Assembly (NCBI GenBank): GCA_019752575.1
Contig: JAIELW010000019.1
Location: 1 to 64,000 of the forward strand
Direction of reading: 5' to 3'
Length of the DNA: 64,000 nucleotides
Source: Xanthobacteraceae bacterium
GTDB taxonomy: Bacteria; Pseudomonadota; Alphaproteobacteria; Rhizobiales; Xanthobacteraceae
Below, in pieces: positions 45,808-53,180 of the stretch (position 1 is the first letter of the stretch; each line of letters starts with the position of its first letter). The position numbers and the translations under genes were made by a program. The notes beneath the pieces are model-generated. The model had not been told where the DNA came from. It saw only the letters and a program-made list of their open reading frames with translations, and did not search any database.

Positions 45808-47142
45808 TTAGGACGGACGGTCGCAGGACTCGGTCCGCTTCGGCCAGCCCGCGTTCTTGGCAACGTAGTCCGCGGCGGCCGCTTCGAGCAGCGGACGGAC
45901 TTCGTCCTTGAGCGGAGCGATCCAGTCGGTAATCTTCACCCACTTTTTGCCGTCCCACTGCTGCATGTAAGCGGCGTGGTGACCGTTGTGGTCGGTGCAG
46001 TTCACGTTGGTGATCGGGGCGCCGAAGCCTTCGAGGCCCAGTTCCTTCCAGCGTGCCTGCGTGATGGTGAGCGACTCCAGACCGCGGCGGACGTCTTCGC
46101 CGGTGACCACCTTCTTGCCGGTGATCTTCTGCGCGTTGCGGATCGCTTCCGCGATCAGCACCGAGTTGTAGATGCCGCGGTTGTAGAGGTTCTCGCCGAC
46201 CTTGTCGGGCTGGGTCTGCGACTTACCCTTGGACACCAGATGCTTGATGATGTCCTGCACCGCCGGGTACTGCGAGCCGACGCCGTTAAAGTTCAGCGTC
46301 AGATAGCCCTTGGCATCGTCGCCTGCGGGACGCGCGTCGTCGTCGCCGCCTGACCACCAAATGCCGACGAACTTATCCATCGGGAATTTGATGCGCGCGG
46401 CTTCCTTCACTGCGGTCGGGTTCATCGCACCCCAACCCCACATGATCATCCAGTCCGGCTTGTCCTTGCGGACGTTAAGCCACTGGCCCGACTGGTTCTG
46501 CATTTCCGCCGGCGGCACCGGATAGAGTTTCGTCTCGAAGCCGTACTTCTTCGCGAAGATTTCCAAGAGCGGCAGCGGCTCGCGGCCGTAACCGCCGTCG
46601 AAGAAGATGTAGCCGATGGTCTTGCCCTTGAGCTTGGCGAACCCGCCTTCCTTGTCGGCGATGTACTTGATGATCATCGACAGGCCGTCCCAGTAAGTCG
46701 CGGGCGGGTTGAACACCCACGGGAAGCTCTGCCCTACCGCCGACGCCGAAAGGCCGTAGGCCATCGACAGCACCGGGATCTTGTCCACCGAAGCTCTCGG
46801 GATGAGCTGGAGCGTGATGCCGGTCGAGTACGGGTTCGTGATGACCGGATTCTTCGCCTTGGTGGATTCGTAGCAGGCGACGCCCTTCTCGGTGTTGTAG
46901 CCGGTTTCGCATTCTTCGACGACGAGCTTGACGCCGTTGATGCCGCCGTCACGCTCGTTGAGCATGTTCAGGTAGTCGCTCATGCCGTTCGCGATCGGGA
47001 TGCCCGATCCCGCGAACGGCCCGGTGCGATACGAGAACAACGGAACGTAGATGGTGTCCTGCGCGGAAGCGCTCGACACGAAGGCGGGGATTACCGCCGT
47101 CGATGCCAGCACCGCGCCGACCAGAAGTCCTTTCATTCGCAT
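45808..47142 (-). CDS. livK: Periplasmic substrate-binding protein of the branched-chain/aromatic acid ABC system
   Basis: A 444-aa LivK-type (type I periplasmic) binding protein. Signal peptide MKGLLVGAVLASTAVIPAFVSSASAQ. Mature part: TIYVPLFSYRTGPFAGSGIPIANGMSDYLNMLN, GVKLVVEECETGYNTEKGVACYE, and YTTGI-like NPYSTGITLQLIPRAS. The size and the FSYRTGPFAGSG opening match the branch found with acyl-CoA ligases, often used for aromatic or dicarboxylic acids rather than leucine. The symbol is therefore by position and family only. Confidence 0.88.
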   Translation of the reverse strand: MRMKGLLVGAVLASTAVIPAFVSSASAQDTIYVPLFSYRTGPFAGSGIPIANGMSDYLNMLNERDGGINGVKLVVEECETGYNTEKGVACYESTKAKNPVITNPYSTGITLQLIPRASVDKIPVLSMAYGLSASAVGQSFPWVFNPPATYWDGLSMIIKYIADKEGGFAKLKGKTIGYIFFDGGYGREPLPLLEIFAKKYGFETKLYPVPPAEMQNQSGQWLNVRKDKPDWMIMWGWGAMNPTAVKEAARIKFPMDKFVGIWWSGGDDDARPAGDDAKGYLTLNFNGVGSQYPAVQDIIKHLVSKGKSQTQPDKVGENLYNRGIYNSVLIAEAIRNAQKITGKKVVTGEDVRRGLESLTITQARWKELGLEGFGAPITNVNCTDHNGHHAAYMQQWDGKKWVKITDWIAPLKDEVRPLLEAAAADYVAKNAGWPKRTESCDRPS

Positions 47143-47199
47143 TTTCTTTCCTCCTCACAATTTTCCGGCCGCGACGACTTCGCTTCCGGTCTTGTCTCT

Positions 47200-47220
47200 C
47201 CGGCGCTGGCGTCGCGCCGG
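47200..47220 (-). other. Hairpin in the livM-livK gap
   Basis: CCGGCGC (47200-47206) and GCGCCGG (47214-47220) form a 7-bp GC stem in the 136-bp gap between livM and livK. The livK Shine-Dalgarno (GAGGAAAGAAA on the minus strand) is 50 bases downstream. It may mark an internal processing or termination site. Confidence 0.45.
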
Positions 47221-47278
47221 TTATTCCGCGGGATATGAGGTCTCGAGCGCCTCACAACGCGCGGGAATTCGCGGCCCC

Positions 47279-48355
47279 TCAATAGGGATAAGGCCAAACC
47301 CTCAGTTTCTGTTTCGCGATCTGCCAGAGCCGCGCAAGACCGTGCGGCTCGACGATCAGGAAAAAGACAATCAGCGCGCCGATCACCATGAAAGAGAGGT
47401 GTTCCGCGGTCGCCGCCTGAATCGACAATCCGAGGCTTCCCAGAAACGGCGGCAGGAGCAACGGAAGCATGAAGATCAGCGCCGCACCCAGGAACGAACC
47501 GAGCAGGCTGCCGAGACCGCCGATGATGACCATCGAAAGAATTGCGAAGCTCTGGTTGATCGAGAACGCGGTCGCTTCGGCACTGCCGTAATAGAGGAAC
47601 ACGAGCATCGCGCCGGCGACGCCACAGTAGAAAGACGATACCGCGAAAGCGAGCAACTTCGTGTTGAGCAACTTGATGCCCATGAGTTCGGCGGCGATGT
47701 CCATGTCGCGCACCGCCATCCACATGCGGCCGATGCGGCCGCGCACGAGGTTGGACGCGAGCCACGTCATCGCGACAACGATCGCGAGCACGACAAAATA
47801 TCGCGCATGAGGCGTGGCCTCGGGCCCGGTGACATGCACGCCGAACAAGGTCCGGCGCGGCACCTCGATCGCGTTCGAAACGTTGTAGTTCACGAGCCAC
47901 GGAATGCGGATGAAGCACCACGACAGGAAGAACTGCGAAGCAAGCGTCGCGACAGCGAGATAGAAGCCTTTGATGCGCAGCGACGGCAGGCCGAACACGA
48001 TGCCGACCGCGGCAGAAACAAATCCCGAGGTGACGACCCAGATCAGAATGTGCACTTCCGGGAAGATCGTCGCTAACTTGTAGCAGGCGTAAGCGCCGAC
48101 ACCCATGAAGCCGCCGGTGCCGAGCGAAAGCAGCCCCGTGTAGCCGGTGAGAATGTTCAACCCGATCGCCGCGAGCGCGAAGATCAGGAACGGGATCATG
48201 ATCGCGTGCAGGAAGAAGTTGCTGCCGAAATAAGGGATCACCGTGAAGGCAACCATGAGAATGATCGCGATTCCGATCCGGTCCTGCGTAATCGGAAACG
48301 TCGCCATGTCGGCGCGGTAGGTAGTCTTGAATTGTCCTGCTTCGCGATAAAACAT
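47279..48355 (-). CDS. livM: ABC transporter permease LivM
   Basis: A 358-aa inner-membrane permease with about nine to ten helices. GYTGLLSLGTGGFMGVGAYACYKLA is the usual LivM start of the core, LPSLRIKGFYLAVATLASQFFLSW and ELMGIKLLNTKLLAFAVSSFYCGVAGAML carry the EAA-like coupling loop (AVRDMDIAAELMGI). The N-terminal 16 residues (MFYREAGQFKTTYRA) are characteristic of this liv branch. It is 13 bp downstream of livH. Confidence 0.93.
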   Translation of the reverse strand: MFYREAGQFKTTYRADMATFPITQDRIGIAIILMVAFTVIPYFGSNFFLHAIMIPFLIFALAAIGLNILTGYTGLLSLGTGGFMGVGAYACYKLATIFPEVHILIWVVTSGFVSAAVGIVFGLPSLRIKGFYLAVATLASQFFLSWCFIRIPWLVNYNVSNAIEVPRRTLFGVHVTGPEATPHARYFVVLAIVVAMTWLASNLVRGRIGRMWMAVRDMDIAAELMGIKLLNTKLLAFAVSSFYCGVAGAMLVFLYYGSAEATAFSINQSFAILSMVIIGGLGSLLGSFLGAALIFMLPLLLPPFLGSLGLSIQAATAEHLSFMVIGALIVFFLIVEPHGLARLWQIAKQKLRVWPYPY

Positions 48356-48368
48356 CTTGGTACTTTCC

Positions 48369-49343
48369 CTAGACGCGCTCGATGATCTTTTCGCCGAACA
48401 GTCCCTGCGGCCGGAACAGCAGGAACACGAGCGCGATCATGTAGGCGAGCCAGCTTTCGATGCCGCGGCCGAACAGCGGGCCCCAGTAGATTTCGCCGAC
48501 CTTCTCGCCGACGCCGATGATGAGGCCGCCGACGATGGCGCCGGGGATCGACGTGAAGCCGCCGAGAATGAGAACCGGCAGCGCTTTCAGCGCGATGATT
48601 TCGAGCGCGAACGAAACTTCCGAACGCGCGCCCCACATGATGCCGGTGACCAGCGCCACCAGACCGGCCGCGAACCAGACGATGATCCAGATCTGGTTCA
48701 GCGAGATGCCGACGGAAAGCGCCGCCTTGTGGCTGTCGGCAACCGCACGCAGCGCCCGCCCGATGCGGGTCTTCGAGAAAAACACGGCAAGCACCGCGAC
48801 CATGAGGCTCGCGACCACCACCGCCGTGATGTCGAGCTTCTGCATCTCGACGCGGCCGCCCGCGAAATCGAAGGAGAGCGTGCCGGTCGGAATATAAAGC
48901 TGCTTCGTAATCATGACCTTCGGATCGCCGCCGAAGATCAGCTCGCCGAAGCCGATCAGGAAGTACGTCAGCCCGAACGTCGCCATGAAGAGGATGATGT
49001 CAGGCTGGTTCACAAGCGGCCGCAGCACCACGCGCTCGATCGCAAAAGCGAGCACGAGCATGATCAAAACGGTGAGCGCGAGCGCGAGGATGGCCGGGAC
49101 GCCGATCGCGTGCAGGCCGACGAGCGAGAGCGCCGCGAACACCACCATGATGCCCTGCGCGAAGTTGAACACGCCGGAAGCCTTGAAGATCAGCACGAAG
49201 CCGAGCGCGATCAGCGAATAGAGCGTGCCGCCGACAAGGCCTTCCCACAGCGTCTGCACGAAAATATCCGGCAACTCCCACATCTCGTAGAACGGGATGA
49301 TGAAGATTTTGCAGAACATGCTGTAGGGCTTTACGCAGAGCAT
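48369..49343 (-). CDS. livH: ABC transporter permease LivH
   Basis: A 324-aa inner-membrane permease. Core: LWEGLVGGTLYSLIALGFVLIFKASGVFNFAQGIMVV, with the coupling loop SKTRIGRALRAVADSHKAALSVGISLNQI and the closing YMIALVFLLFRPQGLFG. About eight helices. The N-terminal 20 residues before MWELPDIF may not be translated; ATG at 49343 is used because an upstream ribosome site (GATC GGG TAGAAAAGATG-like) is close and no better one is seen. It is 13 bp after livG. Confidence 0.9.
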   Translation of the reverse strand: MLCVKPYSMFCKIFIIPFYEMWELPDIFVQTLWEGLVGGTLYSLIALGFVLIFKASGVFNFAQGIMVVFAALSLVGLHAIGVPAILALALTVLIMLVLAFAIERVVLRPLVNQPDIILFMATFGLTYFLIGFGELIFGGDPKVMITKQLYIPTGTLSFDFAGGRVEMQKLDITAVVVASLMVAVLAVFFSKTRIGRALRAVADSHKAALSVGISLNQIWIIVWFAAGLVALVTGIMWGARSEVSFALEIIALKALPVLILGGFTSIPGAIVGGLIIGVGEKVGEIYWGPLFGRGIESWLAYMIALVFLLFRPQGLFGEKIIERV

Positions 49344-49356
49344 CTTTTCTACCCGA

Positions 49357-50157
49357 TCAGTGTGCTACGCCGAGATAGGCGTCGATCACGGCTTTGTTGG
49401 CCTTCACTTCGTCCGGCGTGCCGTCGGCGATCTTCTGTCCGTAATCGAGCACGACCACGCGGTTCGCGAGATCCATCACCACGCCCATGTCGTGTTCGAT
49501 CAGCGCGATTGTCGTGCCGTAGTGGTTGTTCACGTCGATCACGTAACGGCACATGTCTTCTTTTTCTTCGAGGTTCATGCCGGCCATCGGCTCGTCCAGC
49601 AGAAGCAGCTCAGGCTCCATCGCAAGCGCGCGTCCGAGCTCCACCCGCTTCTGCAAGCCGTAAGGCAGGCGTCCGACCGGCACGCGGCGGATGTGCTGGA
49701 TTTCGAGGAAGTCGATGATTTCTTCGACCTTGCGGCGGTGCTCGATCTCTTCCTGCTCGGCGGGGCCGTAGCGCAAGAGCTGCCAGAAGAAACTCTTGTG
49801 CATCCTCAGCGTGCGGCCCGCCATGATGTTGTCGAGCGTGGTCATGCTCTTGAACAGCGCGACGTTCTGGAACGTGCGCGCGATCCCGCCGGTCGCGGCG
49901 TCGTGCGGGCGCATCTTCTTGCGCTTGATACCCTTGAACGTGATCTGGCCTTCCTGCGGATGGTAGAAGCCGTTGATGACGTTGAGCATCGACGTCTTGC
50001 CGGCGCCGTTCGGGCCGATGATCGCGCGGATCTCGCCCTTTCTGATGTCGAAGGAGACGTTGCGGATCGCCTTCACGCCGCCGAAAGACAGCGAGACGCC
50101 CTCGACCGACAAGAGCGTCTGTCCGGCCTTGATCGTGGTTTCGTCGGGCGCTCTCAT
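49357..50157 (-). CDS. livG: ABC transporter ATPase LivG
   Basis: A 266-aa ABC ATPase. Walker A GPNGAGKTSMLN, signature LPYGLQKRVELGRALA, Walker B LLLLDEPMAGMNLEEKEDM, H-loop ALIEHDMGVVMDL, and the LivG C-terminal QKIADGTPDEVKANKAVIDAYLG. It overlaps the ligase stop by four bases (50154-50157), so translation is coupled to the ligase. Confidence 0.95.
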   Translation of the reverse strand: MRAPDETTIKAGQTLLSVEGVSLSFGGVKAIRNVSFDIRKGEIRAIIGPNGAGKTSMLNVINGFYHPQEGQITFKGIKRKKMRPHDAATGGIARTFQNVALFKSMTTLDNIMAGRTLRMHKSFFWQLLRYGPAEQEEIEHRRKVEEIIDFLEIQHIRRVPVGRLPYGLQKRVELGRALAMEPELLLLDEPMAGMNLEEKEDMCRYVIDVNNHYGTTIALIEHDMGVVMDLANRVVVLDYGQKIADGTPDEVKANKAVIDAYLGVAH

Positions 50158-52130
50158 GCCGCTTTGCCCATTGGCGCCGCTGGCGCATGTGGTTTCATGT
50201 CTTCGATTTTCACGCGCGCCGAGATATTGCCCTTGCGGCCGTCCTCGAAGGTGAGCTCGGTCGTGATGCCGACCTCCTTCGCGCCCTCATAAAGCCCCGT
50301 CGCAAGCGGGCCGTAACGTTCGGTGATAAAGCCGCGGCGTACTTTCTGCGTGCGCGTGAGTTCGCCGTCGTCGGCGTCGAGTTCCTTATGCAGGATCAGG
50401 AAGCGCTTGATCTGCGCGCCCGCCATCGGGCCCTCTTCGGAGAGCGACTTGTTCACTTCGTCGACGTGCTCGGAAAGCATCTGATAGACCCGCGGGTGCG
50501 CGGCCAATTCCTGATACGAGCCGTAGATCACGTTGTTGCGCTCGGCCCAGGAGCCGACCGACACCAGATCGATGTTGAGCATCACGGTCACGTAATCGCG
50601 CTTGTCGCCGAGCGCGACCGCTTCCTTGATGTTCGGATAGAACTTGAGCTTGTTCTCGATGTATTTCGGCGCGAACAGCGTGCCGTCGTTGAGCTTGCCC
50701 ACGTCTTTTGCGCGGTCGATGATCTTCAAGTGTCCGGTCTTCGGATCGAAGAAGCCGGCGTCGCCGCTCTTGACCCAACCGTCCGGCGTTTTCGTTTCCG
50801 CGGTTTTCTCCGGATCCTTGTAGTAGCCGGCGAACACGCCGGGCGATCGGAACAAGACTTCGCCGTTCGGCTCGATCTTGATCTCCACATCCGGCGAAGG
50901 CTTGCCGACGGTGTCGGCGTAAATCTCGCCGTCCGGCTGCGCGGTGATGTAAACGGCGGCTTCGGTCTGTCCGTAAAGCTGCTTGAGATTCACGCCGAGC
51001 GAGCGGTAGTAGCGGAAAATTTCCGGGCCGATCGCTTCGCCTGCGGTATAGGCCACGCGGACGTTCGTGAAGCCGTAGCGGTTCTTCATCGGCCCATAGA
51101 CGAGAATTTCGCCGAGCCAATATTTGAGCCGCGCGCCGACCGGCACAGATTCCTTGTTGAGAATCTTTTCGCCCCACTTGCGCGCGTGCTTCAGGAAATA
51201 ATTAAACATCGCGCGCTTCACGCGGCCCGCGTCTTCCATGCGCACCATGGTGAGCGTGAGCAGATTTTCGTAAACGCGCGGCGGCGCGAAGGCGTAACTC
51301 GTGCCGATCTCGCGGCGGTCTTCGATGATCGTCTCCGGACTTTCCGGGCAATTCACCGTGTAGCCCGCGACATAAGACTGCGCGTAAGAGAAGATGTGAT
51401 CGCCGACCCACGCCATCGGCAGATAGGCAATCACCTCTTCCTTCTCGGTCAGATTGTCGAAGGCGTTTGCATTCTGCGAACTGACGACGACGGAGTCGTA
51501 GGTCAGCATCACGCCTTTCGGATTGCCGGTCGTGCCCGACGTGTAAAGAATGACCGCGATGTCGGAGCCTTTGCCCTCCGCGATCATCTTTTCCCACGCA
51601 TCGCCGGAATATTTCGAGGCAAAAGCCTTGCGGCCGATTTCCTGTACCTCGTTCATCCATTTCAGGCGCGTGTGATCGTAGTCGCGAAGACCGCGCGGCT
51701 CGTCGTAGATCACGTGCGAAATCGAAGGCAGGCGGTCGGAGATGGAAAGAACCTTGTCGACCTGTTCCTGATTTTCGACGATCGCGATTTTTGCGCCGGC
51801 ATGGGCGAGCACGAAGGCCATCTCGTCGGCGACCGCATCCTGATAGACCGGAACCGGAATCCCGCCGATCGACTGCGTGGCGCACATTGCCCAGTAAAGC
51901 CGCGGCTTGTTCGAGCCGACGATCGCAACCTTGTCGCCGCGCTCGATGCCGAGTTCTTTCAGGCCGAGCGCGAGCGCTTTCACCTCTTCTTTGACCTGCG
52001 CCCAGGCCCAAGTCTGCCAGATTCCGAGATCTTTCTCGCGAATGGCAGGGCGATCCCCGCGCACGCGCGCGTTGACCAGCAGAAATTTCGGAAACGTATC
52101 GACGCTCTTGTCGATGGCGTTTTGCGCCAT
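50154..52130 (-). CDS. AMP-forming acyl-CoA ligase (long-chain-type)
   Basis: A 658-aa adenylate-forming enzyme. The P-loop is ILYTSGTTGNPKGVMLTYDS, followed by YLPMAWVGDHIFSYAQ, LYGQTEAAVYITAQPDG, SGDAGFFDPKTGHLKIIDRAKDVGKLNDGTLFAP, and a C-terminal lysine region GELTRTQKVRRGFI. The size and the DGTLFAPKYIENKLKF segment resemble the long-chain and bubblegum-like acyl-CoA ligase group. The start MAQNAIDKSVDTF is at 52128-52130. It is the first gene of the seven-gene operon, and couples import to CoA activation. Confidence 0.9.
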   Translation of the reverse strand: MAQNAIDKSVDTFPKFLLVNARVRGDRPAIREKDLGIWQTWAWAQVKEEVKALALGLKELGIERGDKVAIVGSNKPRLYWAMCATQSIGGIPVPVYQDAVADEMAFVLAHAGAKIAIVENQEQVDKVLSISDRLPSISHVIYDEPRGLRDYDHTRLKWMNEVQEIGRKAFASKYSGDAWEKMIAEGKGSDIAVILYTSGTTGNPKGVMLTYDSVVVSSQNANAFDNLTEKEEVIAYLPMAWVGDHIFSYAQSYVAGYTVNCPESPETIIEDRREIGTSYAFAPPRVYENLLTLTMVRMEDAGRVKRAMFNYFLKHARKWGEKILNKESVPVGARLKYWLGEILVYGPMKNRYGFTNVRVAYTAGEAIGPEIFRYYRSLGVNLKQLYGQTEAAVYITAQPDGEIYADTVGKPSPDVEIKIEPNGEVLFRSPGVFAGYYKDPEKTAETKTPDGWVKSGDAGFFDPKTGHLKIIDRAKDVGKLNDGTLFAPKYIENKLKFYPNIKEAVALGDKRDYVTVMLNIDLVSVGSWAERNNVIYGSYQELAAHPRVYQMLSEHVDEVNKSLSEEGPMAGAQIKRFLILHKELDADDGELTRTQKVRRGFITERYGPLATGLYEGAKEVGITTELTFEDGRKGNISARVKIEDMKPHAPAAPMGKAA

Positions 52131-52301
52131 GCTCTTCTCCCCGAACACCGGCGCGTTTCCCGCGCTCGCATTTTCGGCACCGGCGTTCTCGCCGGGCCAT
52201 GCATCTCAAGCGTAGCAGAGTGGACGAAAATCATACTCCCACAATGCTTCACTTGACAGACAAACACTGCCGGGATTGGGTATGTCTGCCGCGTCAGGTT
52301 T

Positions 52302-52320
52302 TCTTTCGCAGTGCGAAAGA
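52302..52320. promoter_or_regulatory. 19-bp perfect palindrome between the Crp-like gene and the acyl-CoA ligase
   Basis: TCTTTCGCA (52302-52310) and TGCGAAAGA (52312-52320) surround a single base. It lies 7 bp after the Crp-like stop codon and 172 bp upstream of the ligase start, so it may be an operator for that operon or a short hairpin ending the regulator gene. It is not a TTGAT-N4-ATCAA Fnr box. Confidence 0.5.
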
Positions 52321-52327
52321 CGCGCGT

Positions 52328-53002
52328 TTAATCTTCGTAACGGTTGAGCGCATCGAGGTCGAGAATGGTGATCCCGCCATGTCCGACGCGAAGCAATTTC
52401 TTTTGTTCCAATAGCTGTAGCGCGCCGTTGACCGCCTGGCGGGACACGCCCGAGATCAGGCCGATTTCTTCCTGCGTAATGTCGAGTTGGTTGTCTGCCT
52501 TCGGTACAAGTACCGGGTTGCAGAGCCATGCAATGTTGCGCGCAACCTTCCCGGTCGCGTCGAGCGAGCGGTCGAACTCGACCAGCGCGATGAATTGGCC
52601 GATGCGCTCGTTGAATTGTTTTACGAGGAAACGGTTGAAGCCCGCACTATTCTCGAATAGCCAGAAAAAAGTGGCCGAACCCATCATCGCAAGCTTCACG
52701 TCGCGCAGCGCGACGAGATCGTATTGACGCGGTTCTTTCTTGAGCACCGATCCCTCGCCGAACCAGATGCCTGCGCGCATACCGGCGAGCGTGACCGTCT
52801 TTCCTTTTTGCGTAACCGTGCCGAGCCGCACGAGGCCGTAGATCACCCCGAGCCACGGATCGAGCTTGTCGCCCTTGTGGCAAATATAGGCGCCTTTCGC
52901 GAAGGCCTTTTCGCTTATTCCGCGGCGCGCACGCTCGATCTCGTCAAGGGTCAGCTCCGCGGACCAGAAGGCGATCTCGCGGAGACGTTCGGCGGTGATC
53001 AT
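52328..53002 (-). CDS. Crp/Fnr-family transcriptional regulator
   Basis: A 224-aa regulator. The N-terminal cyclic-nucleotide-binding fold spans about residues 15-120 (KGAYICHKGDKLDPWLGVIYGLVRLG, GMRAGIWFGEGSVL). It lacks the cysteine cluster of Fnr, and the cAMP-binding RSA-like motif is not evident. A long dimer helix follows (FNRFLVKQFNERIGQFIALV). The C-terminal winged helix reads ITQEEIGLISGVSRQAVNGALQLLEQKKLLRV. It lies between IorAB and the ligase-liv operon on the same strand, and is the obvious candidate to control them; the effector is unknown. Confidence 0.9.
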   Translation of the reverse strand: MITAERLREIAFWSAELTLDEIERARRGISEKAFAKGAYICHKGDKLDPWLGVIYGLVRLGTVTQKGKTVTLAGMRAGIWFGEGSVLKKEPRQYDLVALRDVKLAMMGSATFFWLFENSAGFNRFLVKQFNERIGQFIALVEFDRSLDATGKVARNIAWLCNPVLVPKADNQLDITQEEIGLISGVSRQAVNGALQLLEQKKLLRVGHGGITILDLDALNRYED

Positions 53003-53011
53003 GGGCAGACG

Positions 53012-53180
53012 GCTAGTGGAGTGGATTTGACATTCGCGTCGAAATTGCTGCGGGTTCGTAACGCGAATGTCAAATCCGAAACTCCGCTAGCAATTATATT
53101 TGCTGGTGGTCCTTTGATTCCAGCATTCGCGAAAGAAAGTCGCTGCAATCACACGCGTATGTTGGAATCGGACCACCAGC
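53012..53180. repeat. Tandem pair of long hairpins (copy 2)
   Basis: Hairpin C (53012-53091, 80 nt) pairs 53023-53039 with 53061-53077 perfectly over 17 bp around a 21-nt loop, and its outer arms GCTAGTGGAGT and ACTCCGCTAGC pair apart from one mismatch. Hairpin D (53102-53180, 79 nt) pairs 53102-53112 with 53170-53180 perfectly over 11 bp, then continues inwards through GATTCC.../...GGAATC with a 3-base bulge. The spacer between hairpins is 10 bp, and hairpin D ends directly before the IorAB stop (53181-53183). Geometry matches copy 1 at 1846-2012 closely. Confidence 0.85.

Noticed and set aside
44904-45863. 320-codon upstream extension of the PaaK-like frame across livF
   Set aside because: It runs through livF in another frame on the same strand; the livF frame has complete ABC motifs.
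50187-52256. 689-codon open frame antisense to the acyl-CoA ligase
   Set aside because: The ligase strand has all adenylation motifs; the antisense frame is His/Arg/Asp-rich without a domain.
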